Of a stretch of 64,000 bases of DNA, positions 34,658 to 43,303 are shown one piece after another (position 1 is the first letter of the stretch; every line of letters starts with the position of its first letter). This stretch comes from Alphaproteobacteria bacterium. GTDB lineage: Bacteria > Pseudomonadota > Alphaproteobacteria > Rhodobacterales > Rhodobacteraceae. A program made the position numbers and the translations under genes. Location: contig JAUIAS010000007.1 in the NCBI GenBank assembly GCA_030425395.1, positions 78,168 through 142,167 of the forward strand, read 5' to 3'. Under the pieces are notes generated by a model that saw nothing but the letters and a program-made list of their open reading frames with translations, was not told the DNA's origin and ran no database searches.

Positions 34658-36220
34658 TCAGCGCGCCTTGGCCAGCGCCTTGAGCTCTGCCGTGATCATC
34701 GCGTCAATTTCCGCCGCGATCTTGCGATCATTGCGCAGAGCGTCCTCGGCCATGGAAACCAGTGCATTGCCGCTTTCCTGACCGGTGGCACCCTCAAAAA
34801 CCTTGTCATAGCCCGCATTCAGCGCCTTGCCCTGTAGCTTGGACATAATCTTTTTGATCAGAAGCTGGCGCTGTGGGTCGGTGATCAGGTTCTTGTTGTC
34901 GATCTTCTTGAACGCCATCGGCACCATCTTGTGGCGCAGGATGTTCTGGTGATCGGTGGCCCATTTGGTGTTGAACTTGCCCAGATTCTTGGTCAACCCG
35001 CCCAAAACCGCCTGCTGAACCAGATCGTCAAACAGCTTTTCGATTTCCGCCTTGCTGGGTGTTCTGCCTTTCTTGATCCAGATTTCCACCGCCTTGACCA
35101 CGCCATCAAGGATGCCTTTCATCGTCGCTTCCGAGAAACCCTGAATATACCGCGAGACAAAGCGCGCGGCGACGTCCTTGGGCAGGAAAGGAAGCGCCTT
35201 GCCCACCGCCGGACCGATGACGCTCATCATCCGGGTCAGCAGTTTGCCCTCGAACTTGAGCTTGCCTCCGCACCAGCCGAGAACCAGTTCCTTGGCCATG
35301 GCATAGCTTGCCCGCCCAAGCGAGCCGGAAACCGAAACTTTCTGGCCCGCGATATGTTTGCCAAGGTCTTCGGCCATGGATTCGATGCCTGCCACCGCCG
35401 TCTTGGAGGCAAGATATGCCTTGTCCGGCGGCAGGCGCGTATAGGTCATCACCACCGGCACGGCGAGAATTTCAACGGCCATGAAAGAGCTTGTCTTGAC
35501 CACGCCGACAACGCCCTGGATATCACTGCCCCGGCTTTCCATTTTTTGCACGTAAGCGCGAAAATCATAGACAAAGGCGTTTATGTCGGTTTCGGCTGTG
35601 CGCATCGCGGCGCAATAGGCCTTGAGATCCTTGCTCCGCAAGCTGCGTTCCAGCGCATTGCGCGCATCCAGCGCCTTTATCATCTTGCGATCGCTCGGAA
35701 AATCGACCCTGCCAATGAACATGATGGACGCCTGCGTCAGCGCCATCGCGATCCCTTCCTTGTTCTGGGCCACGTCCAGATAGAACTTGTAGCGTTCCAT
35801 CGTCATATCGACCTGACCGATCAAACGGCGGGTTGGCGTTTCAAGCGTCTTGAAAATCTTATCAACGGTTTTCTTGTAGTCTTTCTCAAGAACCTCATAG
35901 GTCTTGCCGCCGACCTTGAAGGTCAGCATCTTGACGTTGGCGGCGGCCTTTTCAGCCACCATGTATTTTGTCACCAGCGCCTTGCTGGTCTTGTCACCCG
36001 GCACAACCACACCGTCTGTTGGCACGCCGCTTTTCTTTTGGGCCTGTTTTATAACGGCCCCCAGTTTGGCGTCGAATTTGCCGTCTTCGGGAACCCCGTA
36101 CCCATTCGCGACGAGCATCCGCCGCAGGATGATCACATCGGAGGCTGAGTTCTTGACCAAGCGCCCGTTTCCCGCCTTGGACGGGATGCCGACGGCCGCC
36201 TTCAAAGTTTTGATCGCCAT
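34658..36220 (-). CDS. Orphan protein with peptidoglycan-binding-like N-terminus
   Basis: A 520-residue protein I cannot place. Residues about 23-80 resemble a PG_binding_1 fold (SASDVIILRRMLVANGYG, then FDAKLGAVIKQAQ). The rest (about 95-520) is largely helical and Lys/Ala/Met-rich with no catalytic motif that I recognise, plus a hydrophobic stretch near SFMAVEILAVPVVMTYT. There is no signal peptide. It is a stand-alone gene convergent with the KduD-like gene, and its Lys-rich composition differs from the Arg-rich neighbours, so recent acquisition is possible. A secreted effector of a contractile or type VI system is conceivable but unproven. Confidence 0.7.
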   Translation of the reverse strand: MAIKTLKAAVGIPSKAGNGRLVKNSASDVIILRRMLVANGYGVPEDGKFDAKLGAVIKQAQKKSGVPTDGVVVPGDKTSKALVTKYMVAEKAAANVKMLTFKVGGKTYEVLEKDYKKTVDKIFKTLETPTRRLIGQVDMTMERYKFYLDVAQNKEGIAMALTQASIMFIGRVDFPSDRKMIKALDARNALERSLRSKDLKAYCAAMRTAETDINAFVYDFRAYVQKMESRGSDIQGVVGVVKTSSFMAVEILAVPVVMTYTRLPPDKAYLASKTAVAGIESMAEDLGKHIAGQKVSVSGSLGRASYAMAKELVLGWCGGKLKFEGKLLTRMMSVIGPAVGKALPFLPKDVAARFVSRYIQGFSEATMKGILDGVVKAVEIWIKKGRTPSKAEIEKLFDDLVQQAVLGGLTKNLGKFNTKWATDHQNILRHKMVPMAFKKIDNKNLITDPQRQLLIKKIMSKLQGKALNAGYDKVFEGATGQESGNALVSMAEDALRNDRKIAAEIDAMITAELKALAKAR

Positions 36221-36500
36221 AATACCTGCACCAATTCACAGGTTTCCCTGCGCCAGCCTATCACGGTGCAAAATAGCCCGCGCCTTGCGGCAACCATCGT
36301 CGAACCGGAATATATGATCAAGCCATTCCATGCCGTTCGGCCATGAAAACAGCTTGATTCCAGCAAAAACTTGCGGCCAAATGCGTCACGCGACGTTACC
36401 TCTATCGACCTGCTTTCTACCCAAGGCCCGGCTTCGATCTTGCACTGACTGAGCCGGGTTGCCGCATGACGTGGGCAACACAAACATTGGAGACAGGACG
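36221..36500. other. 280-bp intergenic upstream of the cold-shock gene
   Basis: Likely holds the cold-shock gene promoter and a long 5' leader, and the promoter of the orphan protein on the minus strand. No conserved promoter hexamers, gene or RNA motif could be assigned with confidence. Long leaders are usual for cold-shock mRNAs. Confidence 0.4.
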
Positions 36501-36707
36501 ATGGCACAAGGCACCGTCAAATGGTTTAACTCGGACAAGGGGTATGGCTTTATCGCCCCCGACGAAGGCGGCAAGGACGTGTTCGTTCACATCACAGCCG
36601 TCGAGCGCGCGGGCCTCAGAGGTCTGAACGACAATCAGAAGGTGAAATACGAATTGCAGGCAGGCCGAGATGGCCGCGAATCCGCCGGTGATATCGAACT
36701 TCTGTGA
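36501..36707 (+). CDS. Cold-shock protein, CspA family
   Basis: A 68-residue cold-shock domain protein that binds single-stranded RNA/DNA. RNP1 KGYGFIAP and RNP2 VFVHITAV are intact, with the opening MAQGTVKWFNSD. The start at 36501 has GGAGACAGGA upstream; the frame opens 14 codons earlier without a ribosome site. It is followed by a terminator and is likely monocistronic. Confidence 0.97.
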   Translation: MAQGTVKWFNSDKGYGFIAPDEGGKDVFVHITAVERAGLRGLNDNQKVKYELQAGRDGRESAGDIELL

Positions 36708-36729
36708 TCGTGATCCGTCGATGAAACGA

Positions 36730-36754
36730 AAGGGGCCGGTTCCATCGGCCCCTT
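36730..36754. terminator. Terminator after the cold-shock gene
   Basis: A perfect 9-bp stem (AAGGGGCCG, CGGCCCCTT) with a 7-base loop. T-tract after it on the plus strand is poor (CTTGGTTTG); on the minus strand TTTCGTTT follows, so it may also serve the convergent tesA transcript. Confidence 0.7.
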
Positions 36755-36788
36755 CTTGGTTTGTGCGGGGTCTATTTGTGCAAGTCGG

Positions 36789-37439
36789 TCAGTCCTGCCC
36801 GGCATCCGCCGCACGGATGAGATCGAGCACATGAGGCCCAAGCCCCTGCACGATCTGAATGACGCCCTGTGCATTGGGATGGATACCGTCAGCCTGGAAA
36901 TAGGGCTGTAGAGCCGCCGGATCGGTTTCACCCTGCGACATCAGACCGGCGAAAAAGCTGGGCGCGTAAGAGGTGCCGAATTGCGCGGACAGATCAGGAT
37001 AGATCGCGTCGAACTGTGCCTTGTAGTCCGGGCCAAAGTTCCCCGGTGCCTGCATGCCCACCAGCAACACATCCACATCCGCATCTGATGCGACCTCAAG
37101 GATCGCTTGCAGATTGGCGCGCGACACCTCGGGCGGGATGCCGCGCAGCAGGTCATTGCCGCCCAGCGTCACGATCATCGCGTCCACATCCGGGGTCAGG
37201 GTCCACGCCACCCTTGATGCGCCCCCAGCCGTGGTATCGCCGGACACCCCGGCATTCAGAACCTTCGCCTCGACACCCTGCGCATCGAGCCACGCCTGCA
37301 ATTGCGGCACGAACCCGTCTTCTGCCGGCAGACCATATCCCTGGGTCAGACTGTCACCCAAAGCCGCCACAGTGACCGGTTCGGCCATCGCCATCCCACC
37401 CCAAAGAACAACCGGCAAAAGAAAAATCGACTTGCGCAT
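36789..37439 (-). CDS. tesA: Arylesterase/lysophospholipase, SGNH hydrolase TesA family
   Basis: A 216-residue secreted SGNH-hydrolase. It has a signal peptide (MRKSIFLLPVVLWGGMAMA), block I ALGDSLTQGYGL with the catalytic Ser, block III TLGGNDLLRG, and block V DGIHPNAQG with the Asp/His pair. Characterised TesA proteins are periplasmic thioesterase/lysophospholipase/esterase enzymes. GGAGCG lies upstream of the ATG at 37439. Divergent from ybbA-ybbP, the widespread tesA/ybbA arrangement. Confidence 0.93.
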   Translation of the reverse strand: MRKSIFLLPVVLWGGMAMAEPVTVAALGDSLTQGYGLPAEDGFVPQLQAWLDAQGVEAKVLNAGVSGDTTAGGASRVAWTLTPDVDAMIVTLGGNDLLRGIPPEVSRANLQAILEVASDADVDVLLVGMQAPGNFGPDYKAQFDAIYPDLSAQFGTSYAPSFFAGLMSQGETDPAALQPYFQADGIHPNAQGVIQIVQGLGPHVLDLIRAADAGQD

Positions 37440-37489
37440 GGTCGGGAACGCTCCATATCGGTGTATATACTCCAAACTTGGCAGATTTC

Positions 37490-38182
37490 ATGACCCACCT
37501 CGTTCTCGACCTCAATGATGCTTCTTTGCGGCTGAATGGCAATGCCGGACCCGTGGAAATCCTGCGCGGGATCACCCTTGGCGTGACCAAGGGGGAAACT
37601 CTGGGCCTTGTAGGGCCGTCCGGTTCGGGCAAATCATCGCTTCTCATGGTGATGGGCGGGCTTGAACGGGCCACCGGCGGCAAGGTAACCGCGCTGGGCA
37701 ATGATCTTACCGCGATGAACGAAGATGCGCTTGCGCGGTTCCGGCGCGATCACATGGGCGTTGTGTTCCAGTCTTTTCACCTGATCCCGACGATGACAGC
37801 GTTGGAAAACGTGGCAACGCCCCTTGAACTCGCCGGTCTGCCAGACGCCTTTGACCGGGCCGAGGCCGAGTTGCGCGCCGTCGGGCTTGGCGATCGTATC
37901 GGACATTATCCAACCCAGATGTCGGGGGGTGAACAACAGCGAGTGGCGCTGGCGCGGGCCGCAGCCCCCCGGCCCGATATCCTGCTGGCCGATGAACCCA
38001 CCGGCAACCTTGATGCAACCACCGGTGCCATTATCATGGATCTGCTGTTTGATCTGCGCGACAGGCATGGCGCGACGCTGGTTCTTGTCACCCATGCGCC
38101 AGAACTGGCCGCGCGCTGTGACCGCGTGGTGAGCCTGCGCGACGGCCTGATCGCGGACGACAACCGCGAGGCCGCGGAATGA
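37490..38182 (+). CDS. ybbA: ABC transporter ATP-binding protein YbbA
   Basis: A 230-residue ATPase of the LolD/MacB-like group. Walker A GPSGSGKSS, Q-loop VVFQSFHLIP, signature MSGGEQQRVALARA, Walker B ILLADEPTGNLD, and His-switch LVTHAPEL are visible. The ATG at 37490 (MTHLVLDLND) is preferred; TTG at 37478 is in frame. Overlaps ybbP by 4 bp. The TATATAC near 37464-37470 may belong to its promoter. Confidence 0.95.
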   Translation: MTHLVLDLNDASLRLNGNAGPVEILRGITLGVTKGETLGLVGPSGSGKSSLLMVMGGLERATGGKVTALGNDLTAMNEDALARFRRDHMGVVFQSFHLIPTMTALENVATPLELAGLPDAFDRAEAELRAVGLGDRIGHYPTQMSGGEQQRVALARAAAPRPDILLADEPTGNLDATTGAIIMDLLFDLRDRHGATLVLVTHAPELAARCDRVVSLRDGLIADDNREAAE

Positions 38183-40707
38183 ACGCAGGTATGGCTTGGC
38201 GTCTTGCGCGGCGCGAATTGCGTGGCGGCGTGCATGGCTTTCGCATCTTTCTGGCCTGCCTCGCGCTGGGGGTTGCCGCCATCGCGGCGGTTGGCACCGT
38301 GCGCGCCAGTATCGAAGCCGGGCTTGCACGCGAAGGCAAGGCCCTGCTGGGCGGTGACGCGGAAATGGAATTCACCTACCGCTATGCCAATGAAGACGAA
38401 AAGGCATGGATGGCCTCGAATGCCCAGTCGGTGACGGAAATTGTCGATTTTCGGTCCATGGTCGCGGTGGATCGCGGCGCGGACACCGAACGCGGGCTGA
38501 CCCAGATCAACGCGGTTGATGATGCCTATCCGCTGGTCGGCACCGTGCGCCTTGACCCCGAAATGCCGCTGGAGGCCGCCTTTGCCGGTGATGGCGCGCG
38601 TCCCGGCGGCGTGATGGAACGCGTTCTGGTCGAACGAATGGGCCTGTCCCCCGGCGATACGTTCAAGCTGGGCTTGCAGGAATTTGTGCTGATGGCCGTC
38701 ATTGACCGGTTGCCGGACGCGGCGGCGGGGGGCTTTTCCCTTGGCCCGCGCACGATGGTCAGGACCACCGATCTGGCGCAATCGGGTCTGATTGGGCCGG
38801 GCAGCCTTTATGAGACCGAATACCGTCTGTTGTTGCGCGACGGCGCGGTTCTGGACGACGTTGCCCGTGATGCGTCGGACCGGTTCGACAGCGCCGGAAT
38901 GCGCTGGACCGACTCGCGCAACGGGGCCCCCAACCTTGCCCGTTTCGTGGAACGGCTCGGCGCGTTTCTGGTGCTTGTGGGGCTGTCCGGGCTGGCGGTC
39001 GGCGGTGTCGGCGTGTCGGCGGCCGTGCGCGCCTATATCGGTGGCAAGACCACCGTGATCGCCATTCTGCGCACCCTTGGGGCCGACCGTGGCACCGTGT
39101 TTCTGACCTATTTCTTCCAGATCTCCGTATTGTCGATAGTGGGGATCTGTATCGGGTTGGCCTTGGGGGCATTGGTGCCCATCGCGCTTGGCCCGGTGAT
39201 CGAGGCCCGCCTTCCCATTCCTGCGGCTTTTGGCGTCTACCCTGCCCCCTTGGCCGAAGCTGCGCTCTATGGCGTTCTGACGGCTTTGTTGTTCACGCTC
39301 TGGCCGCTTGCCAGAACGCAGGAGGTTCGCGCGGCGACCCTGATCCGTGATGCCATGGGCGGCGCGCCGATCCTGCCTGCCCCGATATTCGTGGTGGCCA
39401 GCGCGCTGGCACTGGCGCTTCTTATTGGAGCGGCGGGATGGTTCAGCGGGCATTGGCAGCTGACCTTGTGGACGGCTGCGGGTCTGGGTGGTGCGTTGTT
39501 GTTGCTTGCGGTGTCGGCGCTGCTGATCCGTATGCTGGCCCGCCGCTCTGCCAAGATGGCACGCGGGCACCCGGCGCTGCGCTGGGCATTGGGGGCAATC
39601 GGCGGCCCGCGCGAAGGCGCGGCCTCTGTGGTGCTGTCGCTGGGCCTTGGGCTGTCTGTCCTTGCCGCAGTTGGACAGATTGACGGCAACCTGCGCAACG
39701 CCATCGCGGGCGACCTGCCCGAGGTGGCCCCATCGTATTTCTTTGTCGATATCCAGCAGTCCCAGATTGACGGCTTTCGCGAGCGGGTCACAAACGATCC
39801 GGCGGTCAGCCGGATGGATAGCGCGCCGATGCTGCGCGGAATGCTGACCCGGATCAATGACAAACCCGCACGGGAAGTGGCCGGGGGTCACTGGGTTGTC
39901 GAAGGCGACCGTGGCGTGACATATGCCGGACCCAAGCCTGACAACACACGCATCGTTGCCGGGGAATGGTGGCCCGAAGACTACACCGGCCCCCCGCTGT
40001 TTTCCTTTGCCCGGGAAGAGGCCGAGGAAATGGGCATCGGTATCGGAGACGTGTTGACGGTCAACATTCTTGGCCGCGATATCACCGGCACGATCTCGAA
40101 CCTGCGCGAGGTGGATTTCTCAAGCGCAGGCATGGGGTTCGTGATGACGATGAATGCCGCCGCTGTTGCCGGTGCGCCGCATAGCTTCATTGCGACGGTC
40201 TATGCCGAGCAGGAGGCCGAAGCCGCCATTCTGCGGGATCTGGCCAATGCCTATCCCAACATCACCGCAATCCGTGTGCGCGACGCCATCGACAGGGTCA
40301 GCGAAGTTCTGGCCGGTATTGCCGCAGCCACCTCCTATGGGGCGGCTGCAACATTGCTGACCGGATTTCTGGTGCTGATCGGGGCCGCGGCGGCAGGCGA
40401 GGGCGCTCGGACCTATGAGGCGGCGGTTCTCAAGACTCTGGGGGCCGCGCGCGGCCGCATCATGGCGAGTTTTGCGCTGCGCTCGGCGATCCTTGGGGCT
40501 GCGGCAGGCATCGTTGCCCTGACCGCAGGGATCGGCGGTGGCTGGGCGGTCAGCCATTTCGTGATGGATACGGATTTCATCGTGATCTGGCCATCGGCCA
40601 TCGGCATCGTCAGCGGCGGTATCATTGCAACGCTGCTGGCCGGTCTGGCCTTTGCCTGGCGTCCGCTGGCCGCGCGGCCCGCGCGCATCTTGCGGGGGCG
40701 CGACTGA
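38179..40707 (+). CDS. ybbP: FtsX-like ABC permease YbbP
   Basis: An 842-residue permease with an N-terminal membrane helix, a large periplasmic region, and two clusters of membrane segments (around 270-420 and 710-842), the double-FtsX layout of YbbP proteins. Example segments: FLVLVGLSGLAVGGVGVSAAV and AATLLTGFLVLIGAAAAGEG. It partners YbbA as a complex thought to move envelope-associated lipophilic or toxic molecules, and lies next to tesA as in many proteobacteria. The start overlaps ybbA by 4 bp (ATGA). Confidence 0.93.
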   Translation: MNAGMAWRLARRELRGGVHGFRIFLACLALGVAAIAAVGTVRASIEAGLAREGKALLGGDAEMEFTYRYANEDEKAWMASNAQSVTEIVDFRSMVAVDRGADTERGLTQINAVDDAYPLVGTVRLDPEMPLEAAFAGDGARPGGVMERVLVERMGLSPGDTFKLGLQEFVLMAVIDRLPDAAAGGFSLGPRTMVRTTDLAQSGLIGPGSLYETEYRLLLRDGAVLDDVARDASDRFDSAGMRWTDSRNGAPNLARFVERLGAFLVLVGLSGLAVGGVGVSAAVRAYIGGKTTVIAILRTLGADRGTVFLTYFFQISVLSIVGICIGLALGALVPIALGPVIEARLPIPAAFGVYPAPLAEAALYGVLTALLFTLWPLARTQEVRAATLIRDAMGGAPILPAPIFVVASALALALLIGAAGWFSGHWQLTLWTAAGLGGALLLLAVSALLIRMLARRSAKMARGHPALRWALGAIGGPREGAASVVLSLGLGLSVLAAVGQIDGNLRNAIAGDLPEVAPSYFFVDIQQSQIDGFRERVTNDPAVSRMDSAPMLRGMLTRINDKPAREVAGGHWVVEGDRGVTYAGPKPDNTRIVAGEWWPEDYTGPPLFSFAREEAEEMGIGIGDVLTVNILGRDITGTISNLREVDFSSAGMGFVMTMNAAAVAGAPHSFIATVYAEQEAEAAILRDLANAYPNITAIRVRDAIDRVSEVLAGIAAATSYGAAATLLTGFLVLIGAAAAGEGARTYEAAVLKTLGAARGRIMASFALRSAILGAAAGIVALTAGIGGGWAVSHFVMDTDFIVIWPSAIGIVSGGIIATLLAGLAFAWRPLAARPARILRGRD

Positions 40708-40710
40708 TCG

Positions 40711-41160
40711 TCAGGCGGCGGTACAGGCCACTGGTTGCAAGAGCCGCATCAGCGCAGGGTTGTCACAAACCAAGGCGTCCAGCGTGACATCGTCAAGCTG
40801 GGCATAAAACGCCTGAACCGCATCCTGAAGCGCGATCCGCAACCGGCACGCGTCGATCAGAGGGCAGGTGTTATCGGCATCCGCAAAACACTCGGCAATC
40901 GGCAGATCGCCTTCGATATGGCGGAACACGTCTCCGATGCGGATCTCGCTGGGGGGGCGGGCCAGTTTCATACCGCCGTTGCGGCCACGCTGGGTGTTGA
41001 GATATCCAAGCTGGCTCAGCTGGTTGATGACCTGCGCCAGATGGTTTTCCGAAATATTACAACATTCGGCAATCTCAGCCTTGGTAACCAACCTGTCCGC
41101 ATTCGCCGCGCAAAACATCATCAGCCGGGCGGCGATATTGGTGCGTTTGGTGATCCTCAA
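40711..41160 (-). CDS. nsrR: NsrR-like Rrf2-family nitric-oxide-sensing regulator
   Basis: A 149-residue Rrf2 protein with an N-terminal winged helix (TKAEIAECCNISENHLAQV) and RGRNGGMKLARPPSEIRIGDV. Three cysteines at 91, 99 and 105 have the same spacing as the cluster ligands of Bacillus NsrR, indicating a [4Fe-4S] nitric-oxide sensor. The start is TTG at 41160 with GAGGGACG upstream. An ATG at 41238 is open but lies upstream of the likely -10 element and overlaps an Fnr box, so it cannot be used by a transcript starting near 41181. Targets are not visible in the window. Confidence 0.85.
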   Translation of the reverse strand: MRITKRTNIAARLMMFCAANADRLVTKAEIAECCNISENHLAQVINQLSQLGYLNTQRGRNGGMKLARPPSEIRIGDVFRHIEGDLPIAECFADADNTCPLIDACRLRIALQDAVQAFYAQLDDVTLDALVCDNPALMRLLQPVACTAA

Positions 41161-41187
41161 TGTCCGTCCCTCGCGACTCGTGTAGCC

Positions 41188-41193
41188 ATTATA
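41188..41193 (-). promoter_or_regulatory. -10 element of the nsrR-like gene
   Basis: A perfect TATAAT on the minus strand, 24 bases downstream of an Fnr-type box, placing transcription start near 41181 and 20 bases before the TTG start codon. No good -35 is visible at the usual spacing, as expected for an activator-dependent promoter. Confidence 0.65.
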
Positions 41194-41217
41194 TTGCACG
41201 CGGCGCAAAAAACCGGT

Positions 41218-41231
41218 TTGACTTACATCAA
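41218..41231 (-). promoter_or_regulatory. Fnr/Dnr-type box upstream of the nsrR-like gene
   Basis: Minus strand TTGATGTAAGTCAA matches the Fnr consensus TTGAT-N4-ATCAA with one mismatch. Its centre is about 43 bases upstream of the predicted start, near the class II activation position of -41.5. On the plus strand it lies 27 bases before the start codon of the gamma-glutamylcyclotransferase-like gene, so it might also influence that gene. Confidence 0.7.
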
Positions 41232-41257
41232 ATCGCATCTTTCAGAGGCACGCCCCC

Positions 41258-41830
41258 ATGCAGGGAAACTTTTTCTTCGGATATGGCAGTCTGGTCAACC
41301 GTGCGACCCATGAGTATGCCAATGCGCATTGCGCGAAACTGCATGGCTGGCGGCGGGTTTGGTGTCATACCGACTTGCGGCCTGTCGCCTTTCTGTCGGT
41401 CGTGCAGGATACCGGGACGACGATATCGGGGCTAATGGCCGAAGTGCCGGGTGCCGATTGGGCGGCGCTGGACGATCGTGAATACGCCTATGACCGCATT
41501 CCCTGCACAGCGAACGTGTCGCATATGGCCGATGGTGCGAGGACAATTGCCGTCTATAGCGTGCCTGACAGGGCACGCGCGCAGCCCTCGCAGACACATC
41601 CGATCCTGCAAAGTTATCTTGATGTCGTGGTTCAAGGATATTTGCAGGAGTTCGGAGCCGACGGCGCACAGGCTTTCTTTGACACAACGTCGGGTTGGGA
41701 TGCGCCGCTCCTGCAGGACCGGGACGCCCCGCGATACCCGCGTCATCAAACCCTGAGCCGGCAGGAACGCCGGTTCGTCGACGACGCGCTTGATCGCCTT
41801 GGCGTGGACCGGATCAGGTCTTTGCCTTGA
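41258..41830 (+). CDS. Gamma-glutamylcyclotransferase-fold protein
   Basis: A 190-residue protein beginning MQGNFFFGYGSLVNRATHEY; the FGYGSLVN loop is the hallmark of the GGCT/AIG2 fold that releases 5-oxoproline from gamma-glutamyl compounds. The presumed acid Glu of the fold could be in DDREYAYDR, but that alignment is tentative. AGAGG is upstream. Its end overlaps the convergent gltX end by 17 bp. Substrate not inferred. Confidence 0.82.
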   Translation: MQGNFFFGYGSLVNRATHEYANAHCAKLHGWRRVWCHTDLRPVAFLSVVQDTGTTISGLMAEVPGADWAALDDREYAYDRIPCTANVSHMADGARTIAVYSVPDRARAQPSQTHPILQSYLDVVVQGYLQEFGADGAQAFFDTTSGWDAPLLQDRDAPRYPRHQTLSRQERRFVDDALDRLGVDRIRSLP

Positions 41831-43139
41831 TGACCTGCAAGACGGGCATAAGGGACGCCATGTCAGGCCCGCGTGCCTGACCGGTGACCGCCTTGCGGAG
41901 CGGCATGAACAGCGCCTTGCCTTTGCGGCCCGTGGCCTCTTTGACGGCGGTGGTCCAGTTGGCCCACGTGTCATCGCCGAACGGTGCATAGGGCAACAGC
42001 GCCATGGCCTGAGCGACAAAGTCCTTGTCCTCGTCTTCGATCACAGGATCTGCCCCGTCACGGCACAACGCCCACCAGCCTTCGAGATCATTGAGAGTGG
42101 TTATGTTGTCGCGCATCACGGTCCAGAAACGATCGGCCAGTTCATCCGGCACACCCGCCGCCGCAACGCGATCCGCCACCGCCGACAATGGCAACGACTG
42201 AAGATATCGCCCGGTCAGCGGGAACAGGTCCTGAACATCAAACTTTGTCGGGGCCGAACCAAAGCGTTCGATGTCAAAACCGTCGATCAATTCCGCCATC
42301 TCGGTGCGAAGTTCGACCGGGTCCGACGACCCGAGCCGTGCCATCAGGCTCAGCAATGCCATCGGCTCCACGCCCTGTGCGCGCAGATCGCGCAGGCTCA
42401 GCGTGCCGAGACGCTTGGACAGGGATTCCCCCTGCGGCCCGGTCAGAAGCGAGTGATGCGCAAAGGATGGCTGTGCACCGCCCAGCGCCTTGATGATCTG
42501 GATCTGGGTCGCTGTGTTGGTCACGTGGTCCGAACCGCGCACGACATGGGTGACGCCCATTTCGGTATCGTCCACAACCGATGCAATCGTATAGAGGACC
42601 TGACCGTCGCCACGTATCAGCACCGGATCGGATACGCTGGCGGCGTCAATGGAAATGTCTCCAAGGATGCCATCGGTCCACTCGATGCGTTCGTGATCGA
42701 GCTTGAACCGCCACACGCCCTGCCCACGCTCGGCGCGCAGGCGGGCCTTGTCCTCGTCACTCAGGGCAAGAGCCGCGCGATCATAAACCGGCGGGCGGCC
42801 CATATTGAGCTGTTTCTTGCGCTTGAGATCAAGTTCGGTCGGCGTTTCGAACGCTTCATAGAAACGCCCCATCTCGCGCAGCTTGTCTGCCGCCGCGGCA
42901 TAGCGATCAAGGCGGGCCGACTGCCGTTCCACCCGGTCCCAATGCAGGCCCAGCCATTCCAGATCCTGTTTGATGGCGTCGACGTATTCTTCCTTGGACC
43001 GCTCGGGGTCGGTGTCGTCGATCCGCAGGATGAACGTTCCGCCTTCGCGGCGCGCAATAAGGTAGTTCATCAGCGCGGTGCGCAGGTTGCCCACGTGGAT
43101 ATATCCGGTGGGCGAAGGGGCAAAACGGGTGGTCGTCAT
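41814..43139 (-). CDS. gltX: Glutamate-tRNA ligase (short type)
   Basis: Class I aminoacyl-tRNA synthetase, 441 residues. HIGH-type motif RFAPSPTGYIHVGNLRTAL and the KMSKS-type motif GESLSKRLGT are visible. It is shorter than the roughly 470-residue GltX1 type. Many alphaproteobacteria carry two GltX forms; this resembles the second, but the other copy is not in the window. The 3' end overlaps the upstream convergent gene. A GTCCTGT/ACAGGAC hairpin lies in its 5' leader. Confidence 0.93.
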   Translation of the reverse strand: MTTTRFAPSPTGYIHVGNLRTALMNYLIARREGGTFILRIDDTDPERSKEEYVDAIKQDLEWLGLHWDRVERQSARLDRYAAAADKLREMGRFYEAFETPTELDLKRKKQLNMGRPPVYDRAALALSDEDKARLRAERGQGVWRFKLDHERIEWTDGILGDISIDAASVSDPVLIRGDGQVLYTIASVVDDTEMGVTHVVRGSDHVTNTATQIQIIKALGGAQPSFAHHSLLTGPQGESLSKRLGTLSLRDLRAQGVEPMALLSLMARLGSSDPVELRTEMAELIDGFDIERFGSAPTKFDVQDLFPLTGRYLQSLPLSAVADRVAAAGVPDELADRFWTVMRDNITTLNDLEGWWALCRDGADPVIEDEDKDFVAQAMALLPYAPFGDDTWANWTTAVKEATGRKGKALFMPLRKAVTGQARGPDMASLMPVLQVIKAKT

Positions 43140-43157
43140 GGCGGTTCTCCTGTTGGC

Positions 43158-43175
43158 GTCCTGTTGTCACAGGAC
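43158..43175 (-). promoter_or_regulatory. 7-bp perfect inverted repeat in the gltX leader
   Basis: GTCCTGT-TGTC-ACAGGAC lies 19 bases upstream of the gltX ATG, just beyond the ribosome site. It can be an operator or an RNA hairpin in the leader. No further copies were seen. Confidence 0.35.
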
Positions 43176-43303
43176 CCGCGTCTTGTCCAGCAACAGCCAC
43201 CGATACCCTGAATGTGATCAGTTGAAACACGGATATTTTTTGAGGAACCGTGCGCATGCCCTACCATTGACGCATGGGAAATCCCAAGGAGGGAATCAAC
43301 GAT

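Noticed and set aside
37906..39891. 661-codon open frame on the minus strand
   Set aside because: Antisense of ybbA-ybbP. Composition is His/Gln/Arg-rich low complexity, and the plus strand has complete ABC transporter motifs.
41790..43211. 473-codon open frame on the plus strand
   Set aside because: Antisense of gltX, which has complete HIGH and KMSKS-type motifs.
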